64,000 nucleotides of DNA, taken from positions 7,626,501-7,690,500 of the forward strand of contig NC_135355.1 in assembly GCF_051622035.1 (NCBI RefSeq), in the 5' to 3' direction. Source of the DNA: Arctopsyche grandis (Eukaryota > Arthropoda > Insecta > Trichoptera > Hydropsychidae). This document shows positions 1 through 10,900 of the stretch, one piece after another (the stretch's first letter is position 1; each line of letters begins with the position of its first letter). Below the pieces are notes generated by a model that saw only the letters and a list, made by a program, of their open reading frames with translations, had not been told where the DNA came from and did not search any database. The translations under genes and the position numbers were made by a program.

Positions 1-545
1 CCAATGCATCACACCAGTCTTACAAAACAATAAAAATTGACAATCATTCATTTCATTCAAATAGACTCGTGTTGAATCTCATGAAACTGATTCATCAACA
101 TGACAATCAAACAGGTCTAAATGTTCATCTATCACATTAAGGAACCGGATAGCCTTTACAAGAGATGAATTATTGAAAGCAAACGTTTTCGCAGCAATAG
201 CTTGGAAAAGTAAACGATGACGCAAAGCTCTACCGCATTCAGGCGCCCAAAATTTAAGTTCCGATAAAATCGAAGGGTTGTCAATACTTCCCTTTAATAC
301 TCCATAGAAGTATTTGGAAATGGTAATAATTCTTCTCAAAGATAGTGAGTCAAAGCCTAGAACACCTTGTTAAAAGGTAGTGGGAAATAAATGGGGGTAA
401 TATTTATATTTCCTCATATAAAGGTATCGAAGAAACTTTTATTGAACTCTTTCTATCACGAGAGATAATTTAATTTCAGTGGGACTCCAAATTACAGACC
501 CAAACTCTAATATGCTCCGGACAAGCGAACAATAAAGCAACATAC
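1..545 (-). mobile_element. 3' fragment of a non-LTR retrotransposon (LINE), reverse strand
   Basis: The minus strand between about 540 and 79 reads as the C-terminal part of a LINE reverse-transcriptase protein. It starts with a segment like LVRSILEFGSVIWSP, followed by LERVQ-like residues and KFLRYLYM, then a D-SLRRR-like stretch and the tail found in 79-339 (RRIITISKYFYGVLKG, ALRHRLLF, then LFDC). This order is typical of the region after the RT domain in Jockey/R1-group elements. Several stops interrupt it, so it is a decayed, 5'-truncated copy. The clade assignment is from memory of the motif order and is tentative. Confidence 0.6.
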
Positions 546-1450
546 ATATATGTATATATGATGATGATGCAAAGATCATTTTTTTGATCAAAATTTAGAG
601 AGTTTTCGACGTTTACGTAGAACAGGATGCATTCGAGATTCGAATGTATGTACCTACGTAAATACATATGTATGTATATGCATTTGAATATTCGTGTTTT
701 ATTATTTTTACTTTCTAACATGTGTTGGTATCAGCCATTGTGCGATGATCAGCCTAAAGAGGAAGTTAAAAATGAACGCAACTCGCTTTTTTTTTCGAAA
801 CACCACTGCAAAAATGTTCATCCTGTGAAATCTAATATCAAATAGGCAGTTTCATAACGAGTTGGTTTCTTGGCTAACGAGCTGTCGTAACCAGACTATT
901 GGAATATATACCTATATTCTAAATAGAGGTCTTCATAAATCATATTGAATTGAAACGGATTGAAGCATGGTGATGTATAAATTTACGTTTGCAATTCATC
1001 ACTACCAACAAGCCAATGTGGTGTTTTTGTATATATTTTCGAAAATAAACTGTTGAAAAGTTAAGAGGCACTTATGCATGAAATTGTTACAGATATCCCA
1101 ATTACGATGAGGTACTTGTATGTGTCTCGAAAGCGTTTACGTTCATGTGTCGACAATTTCCAAATAGTAAAGAAAAAAATCGCAATATTTGATCGTGCAA
1201 CGAGTCGTCCACACAATGTGCATTCATAATCTCATTCAACTTTCGCCATTGTCTGCGCACAATGGTGAAAAAGTTGAACTATTACACCATACCGATACAA
1301 AGAATGCCCACAAAACGCCACAGCCATAAAACATATAATGAGATTAAGAGATGAGTTTAATTAAATAGTAGTTCATGTCTTTACTTCTTTCTTCTGTTCA
1401 CTTTTTTTTGTGCACAGCGTGAGTGTACTTGGTATTTGTGAACCGTTTAA
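546..1450. other. Gene-free AT-rich stretch
   Basis: I see no gene here. The stretch has short TATGTA-type simple repeats (about 640-680), a small inverted pair around CATTGTG (about 1216-1268) and otherwise unstructured AT-rich DNA. Small ORFs at 476-845 lack any recognisable motif. Confidence 0.5.
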
Positions 1451-1667
1451 GGTCTGTTCATACCTATCCAGCACGACCCGTATCCTGCAGGTATCCTGCA
1501 AGTGCGGATAGTATTCTTTGGTACATTATATGGACGTATTCATACTCCATTCGCGCATGCGCATTTACGCATTCATGCGCGTCCATATAGAATGTACTAA
1601 AGAATACTGTCCGTACTTGCAAGATACTTACAGTATTCGGGTCGTGCTGGATAGGTATGAACATACC
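1451..1667. mobile_element. Foldback MITE, copy 1 (GGTCTG family)
   Basis: An almost complete 217-bp palindrome. It begins GGTCTGTTCATACCTATCC and ends with the reverse complement, GGATAGGTATGAACATACC. The arms carry matching blocks (GACCCGTATCCTGCAGGT, CGGATAGTATTCTTTGGTAC, CGTCCATAT) and meet around an alternating GCGCATGCGC core. It is flanked by TTTAA (1446-1450) and TTTAT (1668-1672), a near 5-bp duplication. A second copy lies at 6120-6340. It has no coding capacity; the 76-aa minus ORF and the 60-aa plus ORF inside it are products of the palindrome. Confidence 0.85.
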
Positions 1668-2010
1668 TTTATCCGATATCCATTTTGGGTGCACTGTTAA
1701 TTTTATAAAAAAAAATTTTTCGCAAATATTTTGGTTGAGTTAGTTTATAGGTTTATAATAAATTAAATTCATAGATTGCATCCTCTCTTTCTCTTATATT
1801 CCAATATAAAATAATACAATTGATTGAAGTACAAGTATTCAAATCATCATCATCATCATCTACAGCCATTCACCATCCACAGCTAGATATAGGCCTCTCC
1901 AACACGCAACTCTCATCGATCTTACCCTGCAAATTTTCCTAATTTCATCTACCCATATTCCCTGCGGTCTTCTTTTTACCGTATTACATTCTCTCGGGTT
2001 CCATTCTAGT

Positions 2011-3390
2011 CAGTGGCGTAACTACTATGTATTGGGATATACATATGTAAGCAATGCTTACGGGCCCACGGAGATAGGGGGCCATAAATCGACAAATACA
2101 TGTTCAAATTAAGACACGTTTTGCGGGAATGAAGGTGGTGAAAAACTATTTTGGTTTTCTTGAACCTAGGAAAATTACACTGAGCAACAAAAAATCACGT
2201 TTTTGAGTTACCAGAGCGGAGACTAACCAATCTTTACTAAGTTTGACTTCTTTGAAATCTTTACCACTGAATTCGAATATGATATTGATTTTTGTTGGTG
2301 GGTGATCGTTTACGAGATATGAGCGTTTAAAAAAATCCGCGATTTTTACAGTTTTTTGGCTTTTGCGGTCTTTAAATCAAAATTTAGGATTGTTGCGCTC
2401 AAAGTGAGTATTGGCATCAATAGTCAGATATTTTTCCTATTAATTGTTATATTTCATTGCTTTAAAATACTTCTAATTAATTGTCTAGCAAATTTTAAAA
2501 GTCAAAAATATATATTTTTTTACGGATTTTTTTTCCGTGCTATTTTTCATTTATTTGGCAAATTTTTTATTTCACCACGTTTATAAGGATTTGTTTTCTA
2601 TCTCAATATTTTTTTTTTTATCTAAATGTACTAACTAAAGCGGTAATTGCAATTTAAATGCTTTCGTTGTATATATGGTTGTATCGGGTAATATGTTACA
2701 TAGGTGCAAGCGAGATGGCATATAATCCACCTCACAGAGTACAGCGGTCGGACGGTCGGTGTTTGGAAAATGATTTTTCAGAAGTATCTATTATGTATGT
2801 ACATATATACATACATACATATATTTATGTATGTATGTATATACCGCGTTCATGTTATCTTTTACATACCTCTTATTACTAGTCACCGGACCCAGTAGGT
2901 GCCGCGTATTGTTCAAAGGTTGTAAATGCATTGTTAAAGGTTTGCCGAACCTTTTTTACAAAGGATTTACAACAATTGAACAATTGATAGCACTGTTACT
3001 ATCCTACCTCTACTTATTACTCTTCCGGTAACTGGCTAGTGTAGAAAGAATAATCAATAAATAAAAAATAATTAAAGATTACAAAGAAATTCGATCGGTC
3101 AAACTAGACTCAATGAACTATCTTTACTTACAATTGAGCACAAAGAAGCAGCCAAAATAGACCTTAAACAACTAATTTATGATTTTGCAAACTGTACGGC
3201 TCGAAAGAAGAAATTTTAAAATAGGCGAGTTAAATTAAGAAAATTATATTATGTACCATAAAAATAATTATATTTATATTAATACTGCGTTGCGAAACCA
3301 AAATTTTGGTATTTCGATTTAAAAATTCGAGGGGGGGGGGTGCTTGATGATTTTTTGCTTAGGGGCACAAAATTCCTAGTTACGCCACTG
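2011..3390. mobile_element. Non-autonomous hAT element with perfect 8-bp target duplication
   Basis: The left end CAGTGGCGTAACTA and right end TAGTTACGCCACTG are inverted repeats. They are bounded by ATTCTAGT at 2003-2010 and again at 3391-3398, an exact 8-bp duplication as expected for hAT transposases. The 1380-bp interior codes for no recognisable transposase, so it must be mobilised in trans. It contains simple TACATACA repeats and a nested palindromic MITE at about 2886-3028. A G-rich run (about 3331-3339) lies next to the right terminus. Confidence 0.9.
2886..3028. mobile_element. Palindromic MITE, CCGGACCC/TATTGTTCAA family, copy 1
   Basis: It starts CCGGACCC and contains TATTGTTCAAAGGTTGTAAA, then GGTTTGCCGAACC at the centre, and an inverted TTTACAACAATTGAACAAT. 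The reverse complement of 6378-6494 matches it block by block (CCGGACCC, TATTGTTCAAA, the GGTTTGCCGAACC centre, then ACAACAATTGAACAAT). It is inside the hAT element at 2011-3390, so it is younger than that insertion. It has no coding capacity. Confidence 0.75.
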
Positions 3391-3925
3391 ATTCTAGTAC
3401 TTCTTTTGTCCACCTTTCATTCATTCTTCTTGTCACGTGGCCCGCCCATTGTCATTTCAATTTCTTCACTCTATCCACTACCCTTGTCATACTTTTCACC
3501 TACGTATTCCGCTTCCTGTCTTTCCTCGTTATACCAAGCATACGACGTTCCATACTTCTTTGGATGCATTAGACTTTGAGTAGTAGCTTAGCTATTTAAA
3601 ATCTAAATTTCACATCCATACATCATCACTGGCAAAATTCATTGATAGAAGATAATTTTCTTCAGGCAGTGGCATTTTTGATTAAAAAACATTTATTCGC
3701 CCAAATGCACTCCATCCTAATTTCATACGTCTCTTCTTCTTACTACCGGACCTGTTTATCATTTGACCTAAATATAAAAAATTATTGACTACTTCTATTT
3801 TATCATCTAATGAAATGCTATCAGGCATGCAATAACTATTGAACATTAGTTTGGTCTTATCTATGCTAATTTTTAATACGACTTTCCTATTTTCCCTGTC
3901 CAGCTGTGTTAGTATGTTAAATCAA

Positions 3926-4870
3926 GTATTCAAATATCAAAGTTAAAGTGTAGAGTAGGTTCTGAATATCATACCTTAACAAAATTCTCCATAGCCAACA
4001 AAAAAAGACACATATATACATATGTATAGCTTCAAGAAAAATATTTTTTTGGTTACAAAATATTCACAAAAGCACGCATTCAATGAAATAAGCATACAAA
4101 TCTTTGATAAAAATTTTCAATCTGATTTGCATCTGAAATTGTAAAATTTCGGATACAGTAGACATGTTTTTCATACTCTTATATCAATATTACATACATA
4201 TGTACATATATCTGACTCATGTATAAATTGTCACCACAAAGCATTCACACTACCCATTAAATTATTACACATTATTTTAACTCCATCTATCCTTTTAATA
4301 TGTAGCATAACCATTAGAAAAAAAGCACCTTTGTTCAGAGTCAACATTTTCAACAAAAGTAATAATTAATGGAAAAAACATAAATAACGAAATAAGCATT
4401 GATATTGGATTAACAAAATAATAAATAAAACGATTTTTAACATATCGTCGGTTCGGTGGCAAAAAGCTTTAAGTCAAAAATCCTTGTTTTGAGTTAATAG
4501 ACTTTTTCGAAAATCAAGAAGTTTGCAGCTCTCTATTTTGCGATTTAAATCATTATCCATTAAACTAACCACTAAATAAAATGTGTTCATCATTTATGTA
4601 TACGATTAATGTATTAACAAGTATTTTTGTAATAATTGTTTTTCCATTAACAAGCGAGGACATGACTTAATTCGTATTGAAATCTTTAAATTATGCCAAA
4701 AATAAATCAAGTATGAATCGGCTTATTTTTTCAAATGACAGCATGCTGAAATCTACCGAGTTGAATTATTAGGTTACAACAGCCAATTTTTGACTAAGCT
4801 TTCTGCCACTAAGCCAACAATATAAGTGATAAGTTCTATTAAGGCTGTATTTTTTTAAATACAATTGATG

Positions 4871-4936
<66 letters not shown>

Positions 4937-5219
4937 TAGTTAGTAATGTCCAAATTTCTATTGGCTATTTTAGTCCAAATTTGTATTGAGCATGCACATT
5001 TTTTATAAAGAGGATTTGCAGAGAAAAAAATACGACAAACACTATTTAATCATTTTAATATACATACATTATAAATATCACAATTCAAAATAATATTACT
5101 TCATCGAAAGTTCATTCGCAAAGAAGGTACTATGAGTTCTAGAGCAAAATAAATGATATGCGGAAACGAGGAAAGTATTCTCTCATGGGAAAAAGTATAC
5201 ATGTGTAAGTCGAGAGCGA
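3926..5219. other. Gene-free AT-rich stretch with a (TA)n microsatellite
   Basis: No gene or recognisable element was seen. A TA dinucleotide run of about 50 bases lies at 4880-4932. The part closest to 5219 probably holds the 3' UTR and polyadenylation region of the ENY2 gene, which is transcribed leftwards. Confidence 0.5.
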
Positions 5220-5574
5220 CTACAAGTCCTTTTGCGACACCAAGTGGCTCTTGATCTTTTGCAGGAGTTCTTTCTTGACAGTGTCGGGAACGAGGGAGCG
5301 CGCCCTAGGCGTGACGGTAGTGACTAAAGTGTCGATGCTGATGTTGGATCCCTCGTTCTCCTTGACGACGTCCCTGCACAGCATTCGGATCTGATCTCGC
5401 CATCCGCACTCGAGCAGGCGTCTCCGGAGTAATTCTTTGAACCTGCGCGACAGAAGAAAACGTCAGAGAAAAAGTCAGGGGTGCTAGTAACGAAGAATGG
5501 TACTCGTAGTGTTGGTACCTCTCCCGGTCTCCGGTGAGCACCAGCCTTTGGTTGGCGACTGTGGTGAGTGTCAT
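5220..5574 (-). CDS. e(y)2: ENY2 / enhancer of yellow 2 homologue (SAGA and TREX-2 subunit)
   Basis: Two exons on the minus strand, 5519-5574 (start) and 5220-5442 (stop TAG), joined by a 76-bp intron with GT-AG ends, give a 92-aa protein; human ENY2 is 101 aa. The join reads GDRERFKELLRRRLLECGW, matching the family signature GERERLKELLRAKLIECGW. Further on come VVKE, an ITP-like TVTPRARSLVPDTVK stretch and KKELLQKIKSHL. The family protein is a small all-helical subunit shared by the SAGA deubiquitinase module and the TREX-2 mRNA export complex, linking H2B deubiquitination with nuclear-pore-coupled export. The start ATG is preceded by a GC-rich region that is probably its promoter. Identification is firm from the motif order; the exact first Met is likely but not proven. 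Confidence 0.93.
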
Positions 5575-5790
5575 GGTGGGGCGGAGCGCCTTTCTCTGGG
5601 AAGCCCCCTGGGCCCCGACTCCGCCCTCGCCCTCTTCTGAAAAAGCGGCCCACTCCCCGCCGACCCCCGCTGAGCCCGACGACGCTGCCACCTGCCGGCC
5701 GCCGGCGCGAACCGACTCCACTCTACTCCACTCCACTCCGCTCCACTCTGCTCCACTCCCCTGTCTATTATGGCCGTAAAACCACAAAAA
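5575..5790 (-). promoter_or_regulatory. CpG-rich promoter / 5' UTR of the ENY2 gene
   Basis: An abrupt GC-rich island lies immediately upstream of the ENY2 start in an otherwise AT-rich region. It holds CCGCC and GGCCGCCGGCGCG-type blocks and a short degenerate repeat of CTCCACTC units at about 5718-5760. Apparent ORFs here on both strands follow from the base composition and are not counted as genes. The TSS was not located. Confidence 0.5.
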
Positions 5791-6119
5791 TACAACAATT
5801 TTATTACATTCGACATTTCACAATGGCGCCGTCCACACTACCGATATTTCTAGATCTAGTAAATACCGTGTGTTCGAACGCTTTTTCTTGTTTTCAAGGC
5901 CGTAATCCGAAATGTTTGGAGATCCACGCGCCCCTCCATAATTCCGACAGTACCATCGGATTGCCTTGGGAGGAAGTCGTCGATATTTCAGAGACCGTGT
6001 CGCGAACATATTTACGACATTTGCTCGGCATTATTACTTTATTAAATTATCTTTCTATTTATTACTTAATAGTGTTTTTACCCGGGTTCGCTCGGTATTT
6101 GTAATATAAACCGCTTAAA

Positions 6120-6340
6120 GGTCTGTTCATACCTATCCAGCACGACCCGTATCCTGCAGGTGTCATGCAAGTGCGGATAGTATTATTTGGTACATTCTAC
6201 ATATATGGACGCGCATGAATGCGTAAATTCGCATGCGCGAATGGAGTATGAATACGTCCATATAATGTACCAAAGAATACTATCCGCACTTGCATGACAC
6301 CTGCAGGATACGGGTCGTGCTGGATAGGTATGAACAGACC
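6120..6340. mobile_element. Foldback MITE, copy 2 (GGTCTG family)
   Basis: A 221-bp near-perfect palindrome starting GGTCTGTTCATACCTATCC and ending in its exact reverse complement. It is flanked by TTAAA on both sides (6115-6119 and 6341-6345), a clean 5-bp target duplication. The arms are better matched than in the copy at 1451-1667, which suggests a more recent insertion. It sits inside the 5825-6859 element. It has no coding capacity. Confidence 0.9.
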
Positions 6341-6377
6341 TTAAACATGGCCATTTATACATATAATTAGAGGTAGG

Positions 6378-6494
6378 ACCGGAAGCGTGCCTTTTATTGT
6401 TCAATTGTTGTAAATGCTTTGTAAAAAAGGTTCGGCAAACCTTTAACAATGCATTTACAATATTTGAACAATAAACGGCCCCCTCAGGGTCCGG
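6378..6494. mobile_element. Palindromic MITE, CCGGACCC/TATTGTTCAA family, copy 2
   Basis: The reverse complement of the same structure as 2886-3028, with a GGTTCGGCAAACC centre flanked by TATTGTTCAATTGTTGTAAA and TTTACAATATTTGAACAATA. It lies between two other MITEs inside the 1-kb element. No target duplication could be read with confidence. Confidence 0.7.
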
Positions 6495-6508
6495 GCTTTA
6501 CATATAAT

Positions 6509-6723
6509 CAGTGCCGGTTTTAGGGGGGGCTGGGTAGGGCGGCGCCCGAGGGCGCCAAATAAGTTAGGGCGCCACTCGATGCGTCAAAGGCACTTTAAAT
6601 TTTAAAATTAGAGCGAGAAAAGCCATACAAAATTATAGATTAAAGCGCCAAAGACGAAAATTTTTTCTAAGGGTGTTTAGAAAAAATTGCCCGAGGGCGC
6701 CATTCGGTGTAAGACCGGCACTA
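6509..6723. mobile_element. hAT-type MITE with CAGTGCCGG ends
   Basis: The left end CAGTGCCGGTTTTA and right end TAAGACCGGCACTA are inverted repeats with one difference inside and one at the tip. The interior has GGCGCC-rich blocks and no ORF. The same terminal motif (ACCGGCACTG) closes the hAT remnant at about 16430-16820. No 8-bp duplication is visible, perhaps lost or never formed. Confidence 0.6.
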
Positions 6724-7639
6724 CACGGCCGTAAACCAAAGTGCTAAGGCTGTAAACGAGGTATATATCGTTGGTGCAAACGCACTCATGCGTACGATTC
6801 ACGGTATTTACTGGACCTAGTAAATATCGGGAGTAGATATCGGTAGTGTGGACGTAGCCAATCAGTTTCTGATATTTTTTTATTTAATAAGCTGTCATGA
6901 TTACAAAATATCATGAGGAGTGACATAACAAAACGACAAGTGGCTAGTTTATATTATTTGATTGTCCAAATATGCCGCTACAACGTTAATCGTTAGTGAA
7001 TTGGTTGCTCCCTTTTATACATTAACCAATATGCACACGCATATTGGTAAAGCCGGTAAGTATGAAGAATTTTGACTTACAATAAAATAAGGGCAACAAA
7101 TTAAATGGACCAGTATTATAATCAATTTTGGTATATAAATCAGTTTTCGGCTAGTATTTTATTAACAAAATGATCAGTTTGAGATTATTGAATCATTCAA
7201 TTTAATTTGAATAAACAACAAAATAATGGATAGTATAAACGTCTGATGTATATTCGTCAGAGCAAACAGCAATGTATCTATCACAGGGGCGTCATTTGGG
7301 AGGCAGTTAACTCCCCCCCTAGATTTGAACAGGAGTATTCACGTTGTTTAATGAATTATTATATATCGCGGGTTGAGCGAGCTCGGTGCGGACGTGTGTT
7401 TGTGTGTTGTTCCCGATAAGTATGTAGAATTTTGTGTTAAATTGGAGCTAAAGAGGAGGTGCTGGGATGAGTATGTAGCTCTTCTGGCGCCTCGCAAGTT
7501 AGTACATATTCAGAATCATTACCTATGCTTGATTTCATATTTTTTAAATGGAATTTAAATTTATAATATTTTCATATTTACATAATTACCCACATAATTT
7601 CGATCACATTTCTTTTGATAATAATTTACTATTAACGTC

Positions 7640-7870
7640 GATTGATTTATTAATGATAGTATTGATAATATTTAACGTTGAATTATTTCATATTTAATAT
7701 TGAGTGAATGGTTTGATATTTAATGTTGAATTATTTCATAATTGATTATTTAATGTTGAGTGTTGAATTATTTCATAATTGATTATTTAATATTGAGTGT
7801 TGAATTATTTAATATTTAGTTTTGATAATTTAATATTTGATATTGGATACTTGTACTCAACGTTAACGTT
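7640..7870. repeat. Degenerate AT-rich tandem repeat
   Basis: Repeated variants of TTGAATTATTTCATAATTGA and TTTAATATTGAGTG follow one another with irregular spacing for about 230 bp. It is probably an internal minisatellite of the surrounding 7284-11708 element. No coding capacity. Confidence 0.6.
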
Positions 7871-7949
7871 AATGTTTGGTACTAATTTAATAAATATTAT
7901 GATTGTGAATAAACTGTCAATATATGTAAATATATCATAAATGGAAACA

Positions 7950-10900
7950 CACGTCCGTCCGCACACAGTAATTATTAAGCTCAGAGCAGAGCTCCATGCA
8001 ACCGCTCAGGTCCCCAAGTTGCAGATAGGGGAACGACTCTTGTAGTCAACTGCCATAGCGACATGGTGGTCCTGGACAAGGAGCGCTGAGATAAGAGTGG
8101 TGATGAGTGAATCCGTGGTAAGTTTCACTCTATAAAATGTCACACAACACTATGACGGTCTCAGGTCAGCGGCGAGTAAGTGCCGCCGCTTAACAAAAGC
8201 ACAACCCGGTTTTCAAAGGTACCGTATCATCTTTGACAGAGAAGGAAACTCTATAATAAATCCCTGGTAGTGGGCAGCAGCTCTGCCAGTATAAGATGTC
8301 AAAACATTTACTGCGCTGTAGAAGGAAGTGGGAATCCACTGCAGTATTCTCCCAAGATAACTATGATGTACAAAAATAAAAGTGTGAAGAAGTCTGACTC
8401 TCCGGCTGACACCCGGCGCCTTCGAGGTTCCAGGTCTCACGGTGTGAAATTGGCTACTGGCCACATGCATGTGACTCACCAGGCATCATGCATCATGAAA
8501 ATATGCGACTGGAGAAACTTTACGGAACAAATCCAAAATAGGTACTTGGAACGTTAGAGGACTCCTGAATCCTGGGAAAACACTGGTTGTTGAGAAAGAG
8601 ATGTACAGTCATGGGCTAGATATACTCGGAATCTCGGAAACGCACTGGAAGAACAACGGCCATTATAAAACTTCAAATGGAAATACGATATATTTTTCTG
8701 GTAACCAAGATTCGTCACATAGCGGTGTCGCGGTGATCTTAGCATCTAAATTAACCAGTGCACTAATTGGCTACAACCCCATAAGTGACAGACTTATACA
8801 CTTAAAACTCAACACGCATCCGTATAAACTAAACATCCTTCAAATATATGCTCCTACTGCAGATGCCGAAGATATTAAAATAAATGCGTTCTATGCTTCA
8901 CTACTCGATACATTGTCAAATATCTCAAACAAAGAAATGACCATCATTCTTGGTGATTTTAATGCCAAAGTCGGTAATAATAGCAACATTGATAACATAG
9001 TAGGTAAATATGGATTGGGTATTCAAAATGAGAGAGGAGAGAAACTTATAAGTTTCTGCATTGAAAATAAAATGTCCATTATGAATACTTGGTTTCAACA
9101 TCATCCTAGGCGATTGTACACTTGGATATCTCCTGGGGATCGTCACCGCAACCAAATCGATTATGTATTAATAAATTGTAGATGGAAATCATCGATACAT
9201 AACGTCAAAACATATCCAGGTGCAGATTGCGGATCGGACCATAACTTACTTGTTGCTAAATTTCGACTGAAATTGAAAATGATTAAAAGACATCAAAATA
9301 AAGCAATTAAACTCACCAATGATGATGTAATTAATTTTGGCAATGTAATCAGAGAAAAAGATGCAGAATTCCAAATAAATCCTAATGTAGATGTAGAAGA
9401 GTCTTGGAAAATTTTTAAAGATCTCATAATTCGGTATGCCAGAAAACATCAAACACCGCAAAATGAACATCGTAAGTCTTTTATCTCTGATTCAACTTGG
9501 GTTAAGATAAAAGAACGTAAAAGACTTAAACAAACTGGCATAACATCGACAGAATATCTTGAAAGGTATGCAATATTACATAAAGATATTCAAAGGAGTT
9601 GTAGGCGGGATAAAGCTAAATATATAAATGACATATGTGAGGAGATAGAAAAACACGCATTAAAGAATCAGGCAAGGGATATTTTTCACAAAGTAAAAAT
9701 CGTCACTCAAAAATTTTCACCCAAAACTTGGACAATAGATGATCAATTTGGAAACACGCTTACAGATATTGATGTGATACTCAACCGATGGAAAGAATAC
9801 TGTTCGGAATTGTACAGTGGTAGTTCGTCGACCTCAATTGTTTCCCTAATTGATGATGTCAGGGAGCCTGACATCTTGACATCTGAAGTTGTAAATGCCA
9901 TAAAGAAACTGAAATGTAAAAAGTCTCCTGGCAGCGATGGTATACAAGCTGAACTTCTGAAAGAGCTTGGTGAAACTGCGATAAAGGCGCTATGTAATAT
10001 GTGCAACAAGATCTGGGTAAACGGAGTATGGCCGAAAGATTGGGTCAATTCAATATTCATTCCCTTACACAAGAAAGGATCTACAAAAAAATGCGAGAAT
10101 TACAGGACCTTAGCCTTAATATCGCACTCTAGTAAAGTATTGCTGTATATAATTAAAGATCGTTTGAGCAGTTACCTTGGATGGCAAATACCGAACGAAC
10201 AAGCAGGGTTTGTAAAAGGCAAAGGGACGAGGGAACAAATACTGAATATACGTCAACTCATTGAAAAATGTCGGGAGTTTCAAACTCCAGCCGTTCTTTG
10301 TTTTATAGACTATAAAAAAGCTTTTGACTTTGTGAACTGGGACTATCTGTGGAAAGTTCTACTGGACATGGGAGTCCCCATGCATCTTGTAAAAATAATA
10401 CATAACTTGTATAATGATAACAATGCAGTAGTTCGAATCAATTCGCTAAACTCGACAAATTTTCGAGTACAACGTGGAGTAAGGCAAGGGTGTATATTAT
10501 CTCCAGACCTATTTAATATATATGGAGAGTATATAATGCGTAGAGCACTGGATGGTTGGAAGGGTGGAGTGTCCATTGGTGGAAAAAAACTATCCAATCT
10601 TCGGTATGCGGATGACACAACGCTCATAGCTAATAATCATGAAGAAATGGCCGAACTGATCCGTCGTGTTGAGACAGAGAGTAATGTGCTTGGCCTCCAG
10701 ATAAACCGCCCCAAAACAAAAATTATGATAATTGACCGTCACCAACAGCTGCAAAACAACAACTCAGCTTTAAACGGTATAGATGTGGTTGATAATTTTG
10801 TCTATCTGGGGTCACTCATATCTAACAACGGCGGCAGCGAATTGGAAATACGGCGCCGGATTACATTAGCAAAATCGGCAATGTCACAACTAACGAAGAT

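Larger units (their letters stand above)
1846..3925 (-). mobile_element. RTE-type LINE fragment, split by a hAT insertion
   Basis: Two pieces, 1846-2010 and 3391-about 3925, are homologous in order to the LINE piece at 51048-51965. Both share CTACAGC-ATT, GGCCTCTCCAACACGC, the GTGGCCCGCCCA block, the CATCCATACATCATCACTGG block and the ATGCAATAACTATTGAACAT block. In the reverse strand these encode the C-terminal RTE-like region (an MMYGCETW-like motif, then a WAGHV-like motif). The copy is interrupted exactly at 2011-3390 by a hAT element with an 8-bp target duplication, so the LINE was there first. It is a truncated, decayed copy. Confidence 0.75.
5825..6859. mobile_element. 1.0-kb DNA element with GGC...GCC ends and a 3-bp AAT duplication
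   Basis: The left end GGCGCCGTCCACACTACCGA pairs with the right end TCGGTAGTGTGGACGTAGCC. AAT flanks it on both sides (5822-5824 and 6860-6862). Subterminal blocks are also inverted (TAGTAAATACCGTG on the left, CACGGTATTTACTGG on the right). No transposase is visible. Nested inside are the foldback MITE 6120-6340, the palindromic MITE at about 6378-6494 and a hAT-type MITE at 6509-6723. The sequence just inside the left end (about 5870-5903) is shared with the 141-bp element at 44287-44427, and the terminal CTACCGATATTT is shared with 48354-48500, so the three form one family. The superfamily is not assigned; GG/CC ends with a 3-bp A/T duplication are loosely Harbinger-like. Confidence 0.75.

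Noticed and set aside
1451-1667. Palindromic repeats as a possible CRISPR array
   Set aside because: There is no regular repeat-spacer pattern; the structure is a single foldback MITE in an animal genome.
5305-6104. ORFs of 160, 178 and 109 aa around ENY2
   Set aside because: They are read-through of the ENY2 intron in wrong frames or GC-rich promoter text; the ENY2 join explains the region.
7373-7558. 61-aa ORF left of the RTE LINE
   Set aside because: Lies in the non-coding part of the hAT-like element, no recognisable motif.
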